Below are positions 18,175-26,740 of a stretch of DNA of 40,576 nucleotides, piece by piece (the first letter of the stretch is position 1; every line of letters starts with the position of its first letter). This DNA is from Paraglaciecola mesophila KMM 241 (lineage in GTDB: Bacteria > Pseudomonadota > Gammaproteobacteria > Enterobacterales > Alteromonadaceae): NCBI RefSeq assembly GCF_000315015.1, contig NZ_BAEP01000058.1, positions 1 to 40,576 of the forward strand. The letters are read 5' to 3'. The notes under the pieces were generated by a model, which saw only the letters and a list, made by a program, of their open reading frames with translations, did no database searches and had not been told where the DNA came from. The position numbers and the translations under genes were made by a program.

Positions 18175-20043
18175 TTATTTCTCAGTCACTTGATAAATAG
18201 TCACTGTGCCGCTTACTTCATTGCCGATAATCAATAGTGCATTGCCATTTGGGCTGTCGCTTGGGGCGACAAATTTAATGCTCTCAGGCCCTAGATCTCC
18301 CGATATCGCGACTTCGCTGCAATCCATGCCTTCGGCTTCATCGCAAGGATTGTCTAAATCATCGTCTAGCTCGAAGTCTGTGCTGAAATCACGGTTGTTA
18401 TAGTGAGCAACATAGGCAACATTGAATGGATTTGTGACATCGTAAGTGAACAGATCACCAGATCGTTCTTGGGCAATAAATGCGTAAGTTCGACCTTCTA
18501 TTTCCCCTACGGCAATGGCTTCAGGCTCTCCGCCTTTATCATCTGAACGGTTGTCACCTTTGTTCTCTGTATGTGCGCTATTAAAATCATTGCCTAAAAT
18601 AGCTGCTGAAATCTTACCGAAGTCATCGCCAGAATCGTACACCAGATTAATGTTTTGATCCCAGATAGAAAACGAACGTGCGCCGTAGGCGTACAAGGCT
18701 TCAAACTCACCGTTTTCATCAGCGTCCCCTAAGGCCGTAGTGACTTTTAAACGCCCTAGGCCATCATCACCGCCACTTACATCATAAGCGGATTGTAAGC
18801 TAGGAGAGAGTGTCATATTCAGCTCGTCTTCATCGATGATATCCGCTACTCTGACTTCTTCTGAGTAGGCGTCATAATCACGAGAGTCCCCTTCATTGGC
18901 TGACAAAATAAAGGTCGCGCCATTGTATTGGTAAGACGTGATCGTATCTGGTTGATACATACCGTACAGGCCATCAACGCTGCTGAAATTAGGCAGTTCG
19001 TCCTTATTGGTGAAATCTAGCTCGAAATCACTCCAGTCCTTAAAGCCAAGGGCACGCACTTCAATGGTCATGTCGTCTAAATCAAGAATGCCAATGGCGT
19101 TACTTTCTTGAAGTGATACATACGCGGTTTTGCCGTCTGCTGCGTAGGTAATGTATTCGGGCTCTAATTCTTGCGCGACTGTCATGCCCGCTGGACCGGC
19201 AAATTTAACCCCTGACGCTTGTAGCAGAGCCATACGTTCTGCGTCCGTGTCGAAATCTTCATCATCAAGTGTGTCACTTGAAAACGTCATATCTGTGGTG
19301 AAGTTAATTGTTTCTGCTGTGTCAGCTGGAACACCATCTGTGATGGTGATCATGGACACACTGCCTTGTGGGTCAACTGCGTAATCTGTATCCGGCTCAC
19401 CTTCATTGGCGACTAATACATTAGTGCCATCAGGGTTAAACGCCACCATATCCGGTAGAGCGCCTGCTGCAACCGCCTTGACAAAGGTTCCTTGGCCAGT
19501 TGCATCTAAACTGTAGAACAATACGGCTCCTTGGCTGGTTTTCACACTGGCCTGGACTGCAATCGCCAGCATGTCACCGTTAATGGCAATGGAGTTGGCT
19601 GCCCCTAAGGTGATGGTTTGATCTGCATTTGCCGCATCTTTTACCGTTACGCTATCAGCGAAGGTAAACGCGCTGGATTGTAAGCTGGCATCAGAAAAAG
19701 GGTTAGCCACAGCAGCGGTGGTTAAGCCCGATAAATCAATCACTTCAATTTGATTAACTGCAGAGTTAATGGCGAAGGCGGTATTCGAAGCTTGGTGAAA
19801 CTGAACGATTTCAGCTGCACTTTTACCAAATACCTCTATGCCACCTGCTGTAAAGCGGCCAACCACTTCAATGTTTAAATCACGGGGTAGACTTTGGCCA
19901 TCGACTCCGTCAATGCCATTTGTGCCGTCAACACCTGCGGCGCCATCTTGCCCGTCATCGCCTTCAAGGGCACAGCCTGAAAGGCCAAAAACAACGGCCA
20001 TACTTAAGATACTAAGTTTTAACGCTTTATTGAGTGGTTGCAC
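18175..20043 (-). CDS. Choice-of-anchor I family lipoprotein with collagen-like triplets
   Basis: A 622-residue exported protein. The signal peptide ends in the lipobox LSGC with Cys24. Directly after it come Gly-X-Y triplets (GQDGAAGVDGTNGIDGVDGQ, 31-50). The rest is a beta-propeller-like domain with repeated acidic loops, as in choice-of-anchor I proteins, which are related to secreted alkaline-phosphatase/phytase-like propellers. Asp-rich loops suggest Ca2+ binding. The enzymatic role is not known. It is monocistronic and convergent with the BLUF gene. Confidence 0.75.
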   Translation of the reverse strand: MQPLNKALKLSILSMAVVFGLSGCALEGDDGQDGAAGVDGTNGIDGVDGQSLPRDLNIEVVGRFTAGGIEVFGKSAAEIVQFHQASNTAFAINSAVNQIEVIDLSGLTTAAVANPFSDASLQSSAFTFADSVTVKDAANADQTITLGAANSIAINGDMLAIAVQASVKTSQGAVLFYSLDATGQGTFVKAVAAGALPDMVAFNPDGTNVLVANEGEPDTDYAVDPQGSVSMITITDGVPADTAETINFTTDMTFSSDTLDDEDFDTDAERMALLQASGVKFAGPAGMTVAQELEPEYITYAADGKTAYVSLQESNAIGILDLDDMTIEVRALGFKDWSDFELDFTNKDELPNFSSVDGLYGMYQPDTITSYQYNGATFILSANEGDSRDYDAYSEEVRVADIIDEDELNMTLSPSLQSAYDVSGGDDGLGRLKVTTALGDADENGEFEALYAYGARSFSIWDQNINLVYDSGDDFGKISAAILGNDFNSAHTENKGDNRSDDKGGEPEAIAVGEIEGRTYAFIAQERSGDLFTYDVTNPFNVAYVAHYNNRDFSTDFELDDDLDNPCDEAEGMDCSEVAISGDLGPESIKFVAPSDSPNGNALLIIGNEVSGTVTIYQVTEK

Positions 20044-20291
20044 TGCTTGTTCCTTATTTTAATTGTCTTGAGTAAACGCAGCCCAACAACTTAGAGTGCC
20101 CATGTGACTCTTTAACGACAAAAAAATGAACAAATTGTGACGGCGGGTATTTTAGAAAACGAAACTGGGAGGAGAGCAAACATCAGAAAATTGCTTAGGT
20201 GAGAAAGCAGACCTGAACTGAACAGTAATGGTGGATCCACTATACTGATGATTAGATTCAAGCCTGAATATATGAAAGCGTAAGCGTGTTA

Positions 20292-20666
20292 TTAAGCCAT
20301 TTCAGCCATAACTTTACCAACGTTTGACATTACCTGAGCTAATTCTTTGGTTGGGCTAAAATCGATAAATTTTAAGTCCTTGTCGACGATGGCGGTGTGC
20401 CCTGGCTGCGCGTAGAAAACGTCGCCGGCTTCAAATAACTCTTGTGTACCGTCATCGTATATAAAGCGGAAGGTCCCTTCGAATATATAACCCCAATGCG
20501 GGCAATGACAGTTGTTGTTGTTTAACCCTTTGAGCAAGGGCGTAAAATCAGTGCCTTTTGGTAGTTCATGAAAAACAACGGTCATGCTTCCCAATCCCGC
20601 TGGGGAGCGCATGATCATTCCGGGGGCTTGCATTACAACGGGTATATCTTCCTTCTTCATTTTCAT
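20292..20666 (-). CDS. Cupin-domain protein
   Basis: A 124-residue small beta-barrel protein. Cupin motif 1 is recognisable around CHCPHWGYIFEGTFRF (about 53-68) and motif 2 around FEAGDVFYAQPGHTA (78-92). Metal-ligand candidates are the His residues of the CHCPHWG segment, a Glu in the first motif and the final His. AGGAAAT precedes the start. No partner gene points to a substrate. Confidence 0.75.
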   Translation of the reverse strand: MKMKKEDIPVVMQAPGMIMRSPAGLGSMTVVFHELPKGTDFTPLLKGLNNNNCHCPHWGYIFEGTFRFIYDDGTQELFEAGDVFYAQPGHTAIVDKDLKFIDFSPTKELAQVMSNVGKVMAEMA

Positions 20667-20812
20667 GGTTATTTCCTTTCTATAACGCGAAAAAAGTAAT
20701 GCTGTTTACTACTGGACAGCGTAAAGGGTAAGTCAACAAACTCGGCTTACCGCTGATAGAGTATAGATAAAAAATATAAATCCGAGTTTGATGCCAAAAC
20801 GATTTACACGGA

Positions 20813-20968
20813 ATGAAAGCTGATTTTTTAAAAAAAGGACCTCAATCCGAGATAAAAAAGCAGCCCGCAGGTACGAAAGACAGACGTTTGGCGAAGAATC
20901 GATGGTTTAAGTGGATTATTCAGAACTCTATCTTACGTTCTGTTTTAGAAGAGTATGAGCAAATTTGA
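20813..20968 (+). CDS. Possible 51-residue hypothetical ORF
   Basis: An ATG-started frame of 51 codons, rich in Lys and Arg, ending RSVLEEYEQI. The ribosome site is poor (ACGGA almost touching the ATG). It could be a gene remnant or a chance ORF in the 540-nt gap after the cupin gene; nothing else is seen in that gap. Confidence 0.2.
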   Translation: MKADFLKKGPQSEIKKQPAGTKDRRLAKNRWFKWIIQNSILRSVLEEYEQI

Positions 20969-21202
20969 TTGTCCATTAATTGCCAAGAGCGGACATTCGG
21001 CATTAACTTTTTGTGCACCATAAGATCCCATTTAGCCGGATTACAAATTCCCTGACTTGCCAATTATCTCGTATTTAAATGGACTGTATAAAAAAACAGG
21101 TGCAATCGGATTTAGTGAATAATGCCCATGTCGCTTCCTATTATGTAATTTTGGTTGGTCTCGCTTTGTTTTTCTTAAAAACGCTAAGTTATTAATTTAA
21201 CT

Positions 21203-21409
21203 ATGGAAAATATTTTTCACATGGTTTTTAATAGGAAGCAGAAAAGTCTCGTTAAACCGAGGTCTCCTTTTGCTTTTGCAACTTCGAGTGGTTTTACTCG
21301 TACGATAGTAAAAATACTGAATAAAATCGGAAGGCAAGAACTTAAAATGACGAAAAAAACTACCGAATCGAGAAGTTACATATACGACATGCTCAATAAT
21401 AAGCGTTAG
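21203..21409 (+). CDS. Hypothetical 68-residue ORF before the cassettes
   Basis: A basic 68-residue frame (MENIFHMVFNRKQK at the start) whose stop codon lies inside AAGCGTTAG, the left boundary of the first gene cassette. I recognise no domain, and no clear ribosome site is seen. It may be chance, or the end of an older cassette that lost its attC. Confidence 0.25.
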   Translation: MENIFHMVFNRKQKSLVKPRSPFAFATSSGFTRTIVKILNKIGRQELKMTKKTTESRSYIYDMLNNKR

Positions 21410-21420
21410 CAGTATAAATC

Positions 21421-21804
21421 ATGTATCGATTATTAATTTTACCGCTGATCTTAATATCAACATTACTCTACGGACAGAATACAATGTTGTGGCCTTCGTT
21501 AAGTGACTATAAATATACAAGTGGTCGCCAAGCCACAGAAGATGATATTAATTTAGGTGCTGCAGTGTTTATGCTGCAAGTCGAAGGGAAAAATATTGGT
21601 AAACCAATCGATATTATAATACCACAATATGCTATTCATATTGACCAAGAAACGGGTGAAAAGACAAAAGTTATAATTATTCAGGCTGAAGAAACTGACG
21701 ACTCCCAAGTTATTGGGGCAATTAACATTCAAACAGACGAATTTATTGCGGCTTTAAAGTTTGAATTCGAGTTCTTAGGAAATAAAAAACCAAGTGCAGA
21801 GTAG
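21421..21804 (+). CDS. Cassette gene A: hypothetical exported protein
   Basis: A 127-residue protein with an N-terminal signal peptide (about 1-20, LILPLILISTLLYGQN). The mature part is acidic and strand-rich, with no recognised domain. Its codon use is more AT-rich than that of the core genes. The ATG is only 15 nt after the presumed cassette boundary GTTAGC at 21405, and an attC site follows 7 nt after the stop: the compact layout of an integron cassette. Confidence 0.6.
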   Translation: MYRLLILPLILISTLLYGQNTMLWPSLSDYKYTSGRQATEDDINLGAAVFMLQVEGKNIGKPIDIIIPQYAIHIDQETGEKTKVIIIQAEETDDSQVIGAINIQTDEFIAALKFEFEFLGNKKPSAE

Positions 21805-21810
21805 TATACT

Positions 21811-21908
21811 GCTAACAAGGCATCCAAACGGACTAAAAACAGTTGGCTGTTTTCACTCCGTTCAACATTATAGCCAACAATTTTTAGCCGCTCAATGTGG
21901 CGTTAAAT
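21811..21908 (+). repeat. attC recombination site of cassette A
   Basis: A site of about 98 nt. It begins CTAACAAGG and ends GGCGTTAAAT; the end fits the GTTRRRY core. Inside are inverted halves CAGTTGGCTGT and TAGCCAAC with GGAC/CTCCGTTC, a pattern typical of attC sites in marine gammaproteobacterial integrons. The single-strand fold is the substrate of integron integrases. Confidence 0.75.
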
Positions 21909-21926
21909 GAACTAAGGAAGGTCTAG

Positions 21927-22370
21927 TTGAAATTTCAAATCATTAAGTTGTTATTAATTTTACCAATTACAATTGCGGCTAATGTCAGTGAAAATAACTT
22001 TGCGGATGTGAAGCTAACCCATATCAAACCAGGAAAATCTGATGCTCAATGGATTAGAACTAAACAGGTCACTCCAATGTATCCAATGGATCTTGCGATG
22101 AAAGGTATTGCTGGTTGCGGCATATTTAAAGTAACTGTAAATGAAAATGGTAAAACAGATAACGTTGAATTAATTAGTTCAATACCGAAAAAAGTTATTT
22201 ATAAACCTGCAAAGAAAGTTATAAAAAAATGGAAATGGCAAAATATTTCTGGTCACCCTAATGCTACTGAAGAAAAACTGATTAGGTTAGATTTTTGTAT
22301 GGGTGGTAAAACAGAAGCCGAGGCAAAAGTAAGATGTGCTGAACAAGCAAAGTTAAAGTGTAGTGAATAG
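21927..22370 (+). CDS. Cassette gene B: exported TonB-C-terminal-like protein
   Basis: A 147-residue protein with a signal peptide (about 1-18) and a TonB C-terminal-type domain: TPMYPMDLAMKGIAGCGIFK is like the YPxxAxxxGxxGxV motif, followed by VTVNENGKTDNVELISS. It lacks the long proline-rich linker and the membrane anchor of true TonB proteins. I choose the TTG start because AAGGAAGG (21914-21921) is well placed before it. It lies between two attC sites, so it is a mobile cassette cargo of unknown role. Confidence 0.65.
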   Translation: MKFQIIKLLLILPITIAANVSENNFADVKLTHIKPGKSDAQWIRTKQVTPMYPMDLAMKGIAGCGIFKVTVNENGKTDNVELISSIPKKVIYKPAKKVIKKWKWQNISGHPNATEEKLIRLDFCMGGKTEAEAKVRCAEQAKLKCSE

Positions 22371-22373
22371 TTC

Positions 22374-22434
22374 ACTTAACAAACAAATTAGGGCCGACGC
22401 GCACACAGCGCGCCCCATATGTTAAGCGTTAATG
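22374..22434 (+). repeat. attC recombination site of cassette B
   Basis: A site of about 60 nt from ACTTAAC (fits RYYYAAC) to GCGTTAATG, with inner arms GGGCCGACGCGC and GCGCGCCCC. Size and arrangement resemble the short attC sites of class 1 integron cassettes. The final core GTTAATG departs at one base from GTTRRRY. Confidence 0.7.
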
Positions 22435-22570
22435 ACCGCTTTACGCTCATAGCCGTCTGTCACAGTCGTTCGAAATCTTTCTGTCCCGAATATCACAATA
22501 TACGTGAACTCAAACAGATTAAATGGAGTGCTGAAAAAACAATTTTGACGATGAGAGTCCGGTCCGTGAG

Positions 22571-22939
22571 CTACATTCCGCCTACAAATTCTTGCCATGA
22601 TAAAAGGACTTCTTTGAAGTCTTCTAAACCGCAACCGCAGATTGATTCCTGATCGTATAATTCGGTGTCTTCAGGAATATCGATTTCACCTTCATCTCGG
22701 GTTATCGCTGCGTAAACTTCTATCTCATCTCGCGTTAAATCCATATTGAATTCACGCCCTTGCAGCGCGTATTGCTCAATGTTTTTGTGTTCTAATTGTT
22801 GAATAACATCCAACAAGTGGTGTATTTTCTGACGATCTCGACCGAGTTCTTCACTAAACCATAAGCCGAGCGTTTCTGCTCCCATTTCAAAAATGGCGGC
22901 AGGCTCTGCGCGATCGTTGCGAATAAATTGATAATCCAT
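22571..22939 (-). CDS. yacL: UPF0231 family protein, YacL-like
   Basis: A 122-residue acidic cytoplasmic protein matching YacL of E. coli in length and pattern: MDYQFIRN start, LGLWFSEEL, an acidic centre, LYDQESICGCGLEDF and the EFV end. The function of the family is not established. It is last in a minus-strand run with the YgjP-like and VF530 genes, and the orphan cassettes end 137 nt beyond its stop. Confidence 0.82.
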   Translation of the reverse strand: MDYQFIRNDRAEPAAIFEMGAETLGLWFSEELGRDRQKIHHLLDVIQQLEHKNIEQYALQGREFNMDLTRDEIEVYAAITRDEGEIDIPEDTELYDQESICGCGLEDFKEVLLSWQEFVGGM

Positions 22940-22960
22940 TAGGTGTCCAAAAAGATTAAA

Positions 22961-23455
22961 TTAAAAAATGTCGCCGCGGGCTTCGATCTGAGTTAAATAA
23001 ACTCGCAAGTCAAACTCCAGTTGATGGTAATCCGGCAGCATATGTAAACATAGTTGATAGAATGCTTTGCTGTGATCTTTCTCTTTTAAGTGTGCTAATT
23101 CGTGCACCACAATCATGTTAAGGAAGGGCTCTGGAACACGTTTAAATAGCGTACTAACGCGAAGTTCATTCTTGCTTTTGAGTTTCGCGCCTTGCACCCG
23201 AGAAACATACGTGTGTAAACCTAACGCATGGTTAACCACATGTATTTTGGGATCAAATGCGATTTTACTAAGTGGTGCAGACTTGCGCATAAAGCGGTTC
23301 TTTAAGTCCATAACATATTGCCGTAATGCATTGTCGTTGCTGACGTCATGCACATGGGGATAGCTTTTGAGCAAATAGTCTTTTAATTTATCTTGCTCAA
23401 GGAGCTGCTCTATTTTGTCTTGCAGGTGTCCAGGGTATGCAGCTAAGTACTTCAT
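22961..23455 (-). CDS. YgjP-like metallopeptidase-domain protein
   Basis: A predicted zinc metalloprotein of 164 residues. The motif VVHELAHLKEKDHSKAFY gives the HExxH zinc-binding Glu and His residues, with a third ligand further on, as in the DUF45/YgjP group. I place the start at the ATG at 23455 (MKYLAAYPG). The longer frame to 23506 would run 41 nt into the VF530 gene, and the shorter form matches the usual family length of about 165. Cellular role unknown. Confidence 0.8.
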   Translation of the reverse strand: MKYLAAYPGHLQDKIEQLLEQDKLKDYLLKSYPHVHDVSNDNALRQYVMDLKNRFMRKSAPLSKIAFDPKIHVVNHALGLHTYVSRVQGAKLKSKNELRVSTLFKRVPEPFLNMIVVHELAHLKEKDHSKAFYQLCLHMLPDYHQLEFDLRVYLTQIEARGDIF

Positions 23456-23465
23456 TGTATGAATA

Positions 23466-23768
23466 TTAATGACTCGATTTTTTAGGCTCAGGCCAAACAA
23501 ATTCATCCGCAGAAGCGGGCGCTTGAACGGTCTTTTTAGGGGAGCGAGACTTGCTCCTAGTGGTATACAAATAAAGCTCTTCGACTTTGGCTCTAGCCCA
23601 AGGGGTTTTGCGTAAAAACTTTAAGCTTGATTTAACGCTTGGGTCGCTTTTGAAACAATTGATTTTTACTTGCTCGTGCATTTGCTCCCAGCCTAGCTTT
23701 TCGACCAGAGTTTCCACTATGTGTTGCAAGGTTAAGCCGTGCAAAGGATTGTTTTTCTGAACTGTCAT
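23466..23768 (-). CDS. VF530 (DUF2132) family protein
   Basis: A 100-residue protein of the VF530 fold family: [20 protein letters not shown], then [25 protein letters not shown] split by a short linker. The family has a double-helix-bundle fold thought to bind DNA. The C-terminus is Lys/Pro-rich and probably disordered. It lies 10 nt upstream of the YgjP-like gene. Confidence 0.82.
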   Translation of the reverse strand: MTVQKNNPLHGLTLQHIVETLVEKLGWEQMHEQVKINCFKSDPSVKSSLKFLRKTPWARAKVEELYLYTTRSKSRSPKKTVQAPASADEFVWPEPKKSSH

Positions 23769-23834
23769 TCTGTCACATCTGAAATAGTTTGATATTGGGC
23801 AATATAATCTGCAACGTTAGGACTAGTAGGTACG

Positions 23835-25400
23835 CTAAATTATGATGCCTGTTAGGGGTTGTGAATTCTCTACCGGTTGCTCTGGGTAGGTAGCAAGTGT
23901 TTGCGATGAACCATGTTCGTCTATTTGCTCTAATTTAACAGAAAATCCCCATAAATGATGTAGATGCTTTAACACTTTATGGTGGCTGTCAGCCAGTGGA
24001 ACACCGTTTTGTGGCAAATATGACAAGGTTAAAGAGCGGTCGCCTCTGGAGTCCACACCAAACACTTGTATATTTGGCTCAATATTACTCAAATTATATT
24101 GCGCGGAAAGTTTTTCTCTGACGGCGTGATAACCGGCTTCGTCATGAATGGCAGAAACATCGAGAAAGGCGTTTTGTTCATCATCTTCAATGGCAAAAAA
24201 CTTAAAATCACGCATTAGCTTAGGTGACATAAACTGACTGATAAAGCTTTCATCCTTAAAGTTTTGCATGGCGAAGTGGACTGTTTCCAGCCAGTCTTTG
24301 CCTGCAATTTCAGGAAACCATTGGCGATCTTCATCAGTGGGTGATTGGCAAATGCGCTTTATATCCATAAACATATTAAAGCCCAATGCATATGGATTGA
24401 GGCCTGAATAGTTTGGGTGATTATATGCTGGTTGTGCCACCACATTGGTATGGCTGTGCAGAAACTCAAGCATAAACTTATCTGTGAGTTTCCCCTCATC
24501 GTAGAGATGGTTGAGTATATGATAGTGCCAAAAGCAGGCCCATCCCTCGTTCATAACTTGGGTCTGTTTTTGCGGATAAAAGTACTGAGATACTTTGCGC
24601 ACAATCCGGACTAATTCTCGTTGCCAAGGTTCTAACAAAGGGGCATTCTTTTCGATAAAATAGAGCACATTCTCTTGCGGCTCAGAAGGGAACCTTCGAG
24701 TAGGTTCGCTGCTTTTAGCTTCAGACTTAGGCAAGGTACGCCATAATTCATTCACCTGAGATTGAATATGTTGCTCACGATTTTGCTGGCGCTCCCGCTC
24801 AATCTGCATGGATATTTTCTGTGGACGTTTGTAGCGATCAACACCGAAATTCATTAACGCATGGCAGGAGTCGAGCACATTTTCGACTTCACTAACACCG
24901 TATTTTTGTTCGCACTTCGCCACATAATTTTTGGCAAATAGTAGGTAGTTTATAATTGAGCTAGCGTCTGTCCATGCTTTGAATAGATAGTTATTTTTGA
25001 AAAACGAGTTATGGCCGTAACAAGCATGGGCCATGACGAGTGCTTGCATAGGCATGGTGTTTTCTTCCATTAGATAGGCGATGCAAGGGTCTGAATTAAT
25101 AACGATTTCGTAGGCCAATCCCATTTGTCCGCGACGGTAATTTTGCTCTGATTGAATAAATTTTTTGCCATAAGACCAATGGGCATAATTAACCGGCATA
25201 CCGATACTCGCGTACGCATCCATCATGTGTTCAGCGGTAATAATTTCTATCTGGTTGGGATAAGTGTCTAGGCCATAATGTTTCGCTACGCGATCAATCT
25301 CTTGTTCGTACTCAGCCAAAAGCTCGAAAGTCCAATCAGGGCCGTCACTTAGCACATCGGAAGTTTGCTTGTGCTGCACATCTGCTTGAGTATTCTTCAT
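23835..25400 (-). CDS. ycgB: SpoVR family protein (YcgB-like)
   Basis: A 521-residue soluble protein of the SpoVR family, named for a Bacillus spore-cortex gene but widespread in non-sporulating bacteria. Visible family features: the N-terminal DWTFELLAEYEQEIDRVAKH, conserved MAHACYGHNSFFKNN, the NEGWACFWHYHILN block and the YALGFNMFMDIKR block. It is the third gene of the prkA-DUF444-spoVR operon, starting 3 nt after the DUF444 stop. In E. coli this gene set is linked to nitrogen-starvation and stationary-phase stress. Confidence 0.93.
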   Translation of the reverse strand: MKNTQADVQHKQTSDVLSDGPDWTFELLAEYEQEIDRVAKHYGLDTYPNQIEIITAEHMMDAYASIGMPVNYAHWSYGKKFIQSEQNYRRGQMGLAYEIVINSDPCIAYLMEENTMPMQALVMAHACYGHNSFFKNNYLFKAWTDASSIINYLLFAKNYVAKCEQKYGVSEVENVLDSCHALMNFGVDRYKRPQKISMQIERERQQNREQHIQSQVNELWRTLPKSEAKSSEPTRRFPSEPQENVLYFIEKNAPLLEPWQRELVRIVRKVSQYFYPQKQTQVMNEGWACFWHYHILNHLYDEGKLTDKFMLEFLHSHTNVVAQPAYNHPNYSGLNPYALGFNMFMDIKRICQSPTDEDRQWFPEIAGKDWLETVHFAMQNFKDESFISQFMSPKLMRDFKFFAIEDDEQNAFLDVSAIHDEAGYHAVREKLSAQYNLSNIEPNIQVFGVDSRGDRSLTLSYLPQNGVPLADSHHKVLKHLHHLWGFSVKLEQIDEHGSSQTLATYPEQPVENSQPLTGIII

Positions 25401-25403
25401 AAA

Positions 25404-26687
25404 CTAAGCCACTCCTGATTGGTTTTCTACGCCTTGGTCGAACAGCTCCCTGAAAACCGGATAGATGTCATCAGCATCGACAATATGTTTAATGGCAAAA
25501 TTATTATGGGTTTCGCTGAGCTTTTCATATTCATGCCAGAGCTTTTGATGTTGACGCGCAGTAATTTCGATATAAGCGAAGTAACGCACTGCAGGCAGCA
25601 AGCTCTTTTCGAGTATTTCAGTGCACTTGGCGCAATCGTCTGTCCAATTATCTCCGTCTGACGCCTGTGCTGCATATATATTCCACTCATGACGAGGGAA
25701 ACGCTGCTCTACGATCTGCTTCATCAACACTAAGGCACTTGAGACAATCGTGCCGCCGGTTTCTGTGGAATAAAAGAACTCTTGTTCGTCGACTTCTTTA
25801 GCTTGAGTGTGGTGATGTATATAAACAACCTCGACGTCCTTATAGGTGCGCGTTAAGAATAAATACAGCAAGATATAGAATCGTTTGGCTTTGTCTTTGG
25901 TGGCCTGGTCCATTGAACCCGACACATCCATTAGGCAAAACATAACTGCTTTGCTCGATGGTATGGGGCGTTTTTGATAATTGCGAAAGCGCAGATCGAA
26001 GGTGTCGATAAAAGGCACACGAGAAATCGCCTTTTCCAACTGCGCTATCTCTTCTTTTAGCTTTTCCAACATAAGCTGGTCAGGAAGTTTAGATTCGAGG
26101 ACTTCAACAAGTTGCGCTTGTAGTCGCTTTAGTTGGGCCTTTTTACCTGCTGTGAGGGCGATGCGCCGGGCCACAGACCCTTTCAGAGATCGCACTACAT
26201 CTAAATTACTGGGGACCCCGTCTGATACAAATCCCGCTCGATAGCTTTCATATTCAACTAGTTTATCCTGCTGAGTTTTTTCGAGATTTGGCAGGATCAG
26301 ATCTTCGAAAAGGAGATCTAGATATTCGTCTTTTGAAATTTGAAAGACAAAGTCGTCTTGCCCCTCACCGCTATCACTGGCGTTACTATCTCCGCCTTGT
26401 CCGGCACCTGAATCAGGGCGTTTTATCTTATCCCCCGCTGTAAATTGGTCATTGCCGGGATGCACAATGCTTCTCGCGCCACCTTTACCTGTATGAAAAA
26501 TAGGTTCAGATATATCTCGGCTAGAAATACCGATTTTTTCACCACTGGTAACGTCAGTGACACTGCGTTTGTTGATTGAGTCAGACACCGCCTTCTTAAT
26601 TTGCTCTTTGTAACGGCGCAAGAAACGTTGGCGGTTGACTGTACTCTTTCCTTTGCCGTTGAGCCGTCGATCAATAAAATGGGCCAT
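25404..26687 (-). CDS. yeaH: DUF444 (YeaH/YhbH) family protein
   Basis: A 427-residue protein with an N-terminal basic region, a glycine-rich linker (about 92-112) and a von Willebrand A-like domain whose MIDAS motif DVSGS is at 254-258. It is the middle gene between PrkA and SpoVR and is expected to work with the kinase; its precise role is unknown. Coupling to the next gene is tight. Confidence 0.93.
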   Translation of the reverse strand: MAHFIDRRLNGKGKSTVNRQRFLRRYKEQIKKAVSDSINKRSVTDVTSGEKIGISSRDISEPIFHTGKGGARSIVHPGNDQFTAGDKIKRPDSGAGQGGDSNASDSGEGQDDFVFQISKDEYLDLLFEDLILPNLEKTQQDKLVEYESYRAGFVSDGVPSNLDVVRSLKGSVARRIALTAGKKAQLKRLQAQLVEVLESKLPDQLMLEKLKEEIAQLEKAISRVPFIDTFDLRFRNYQKRPIPSSKAVMFCLMDVSGSMDQATKDKAKRFYILLYLFLTRTYKDVEVVYIHHHTQAKEVDEQEFFYSTETGGTIVSSALVLMKQIVEQRFPRHEWNIYAAQASDGDNWTDDCAKCTEILEKSLLPAVRYFAYIEITARQHQKLWHEYEKLSETHNNFAIKHIVDADDIYPVFRELFDQGVENQSGVA

Positions 26688-26740
26688 ACTACTTTACCTC
26701 AATGGATTCCATTGGAGCGCTGTTGTTTACCAGTGCCACA

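Noticed and set aside
22419-22652. 77-residue ORF starting in the second attC site
   Set aside because: It runs into the complement of the YacL-like gene and has no ribosome site.
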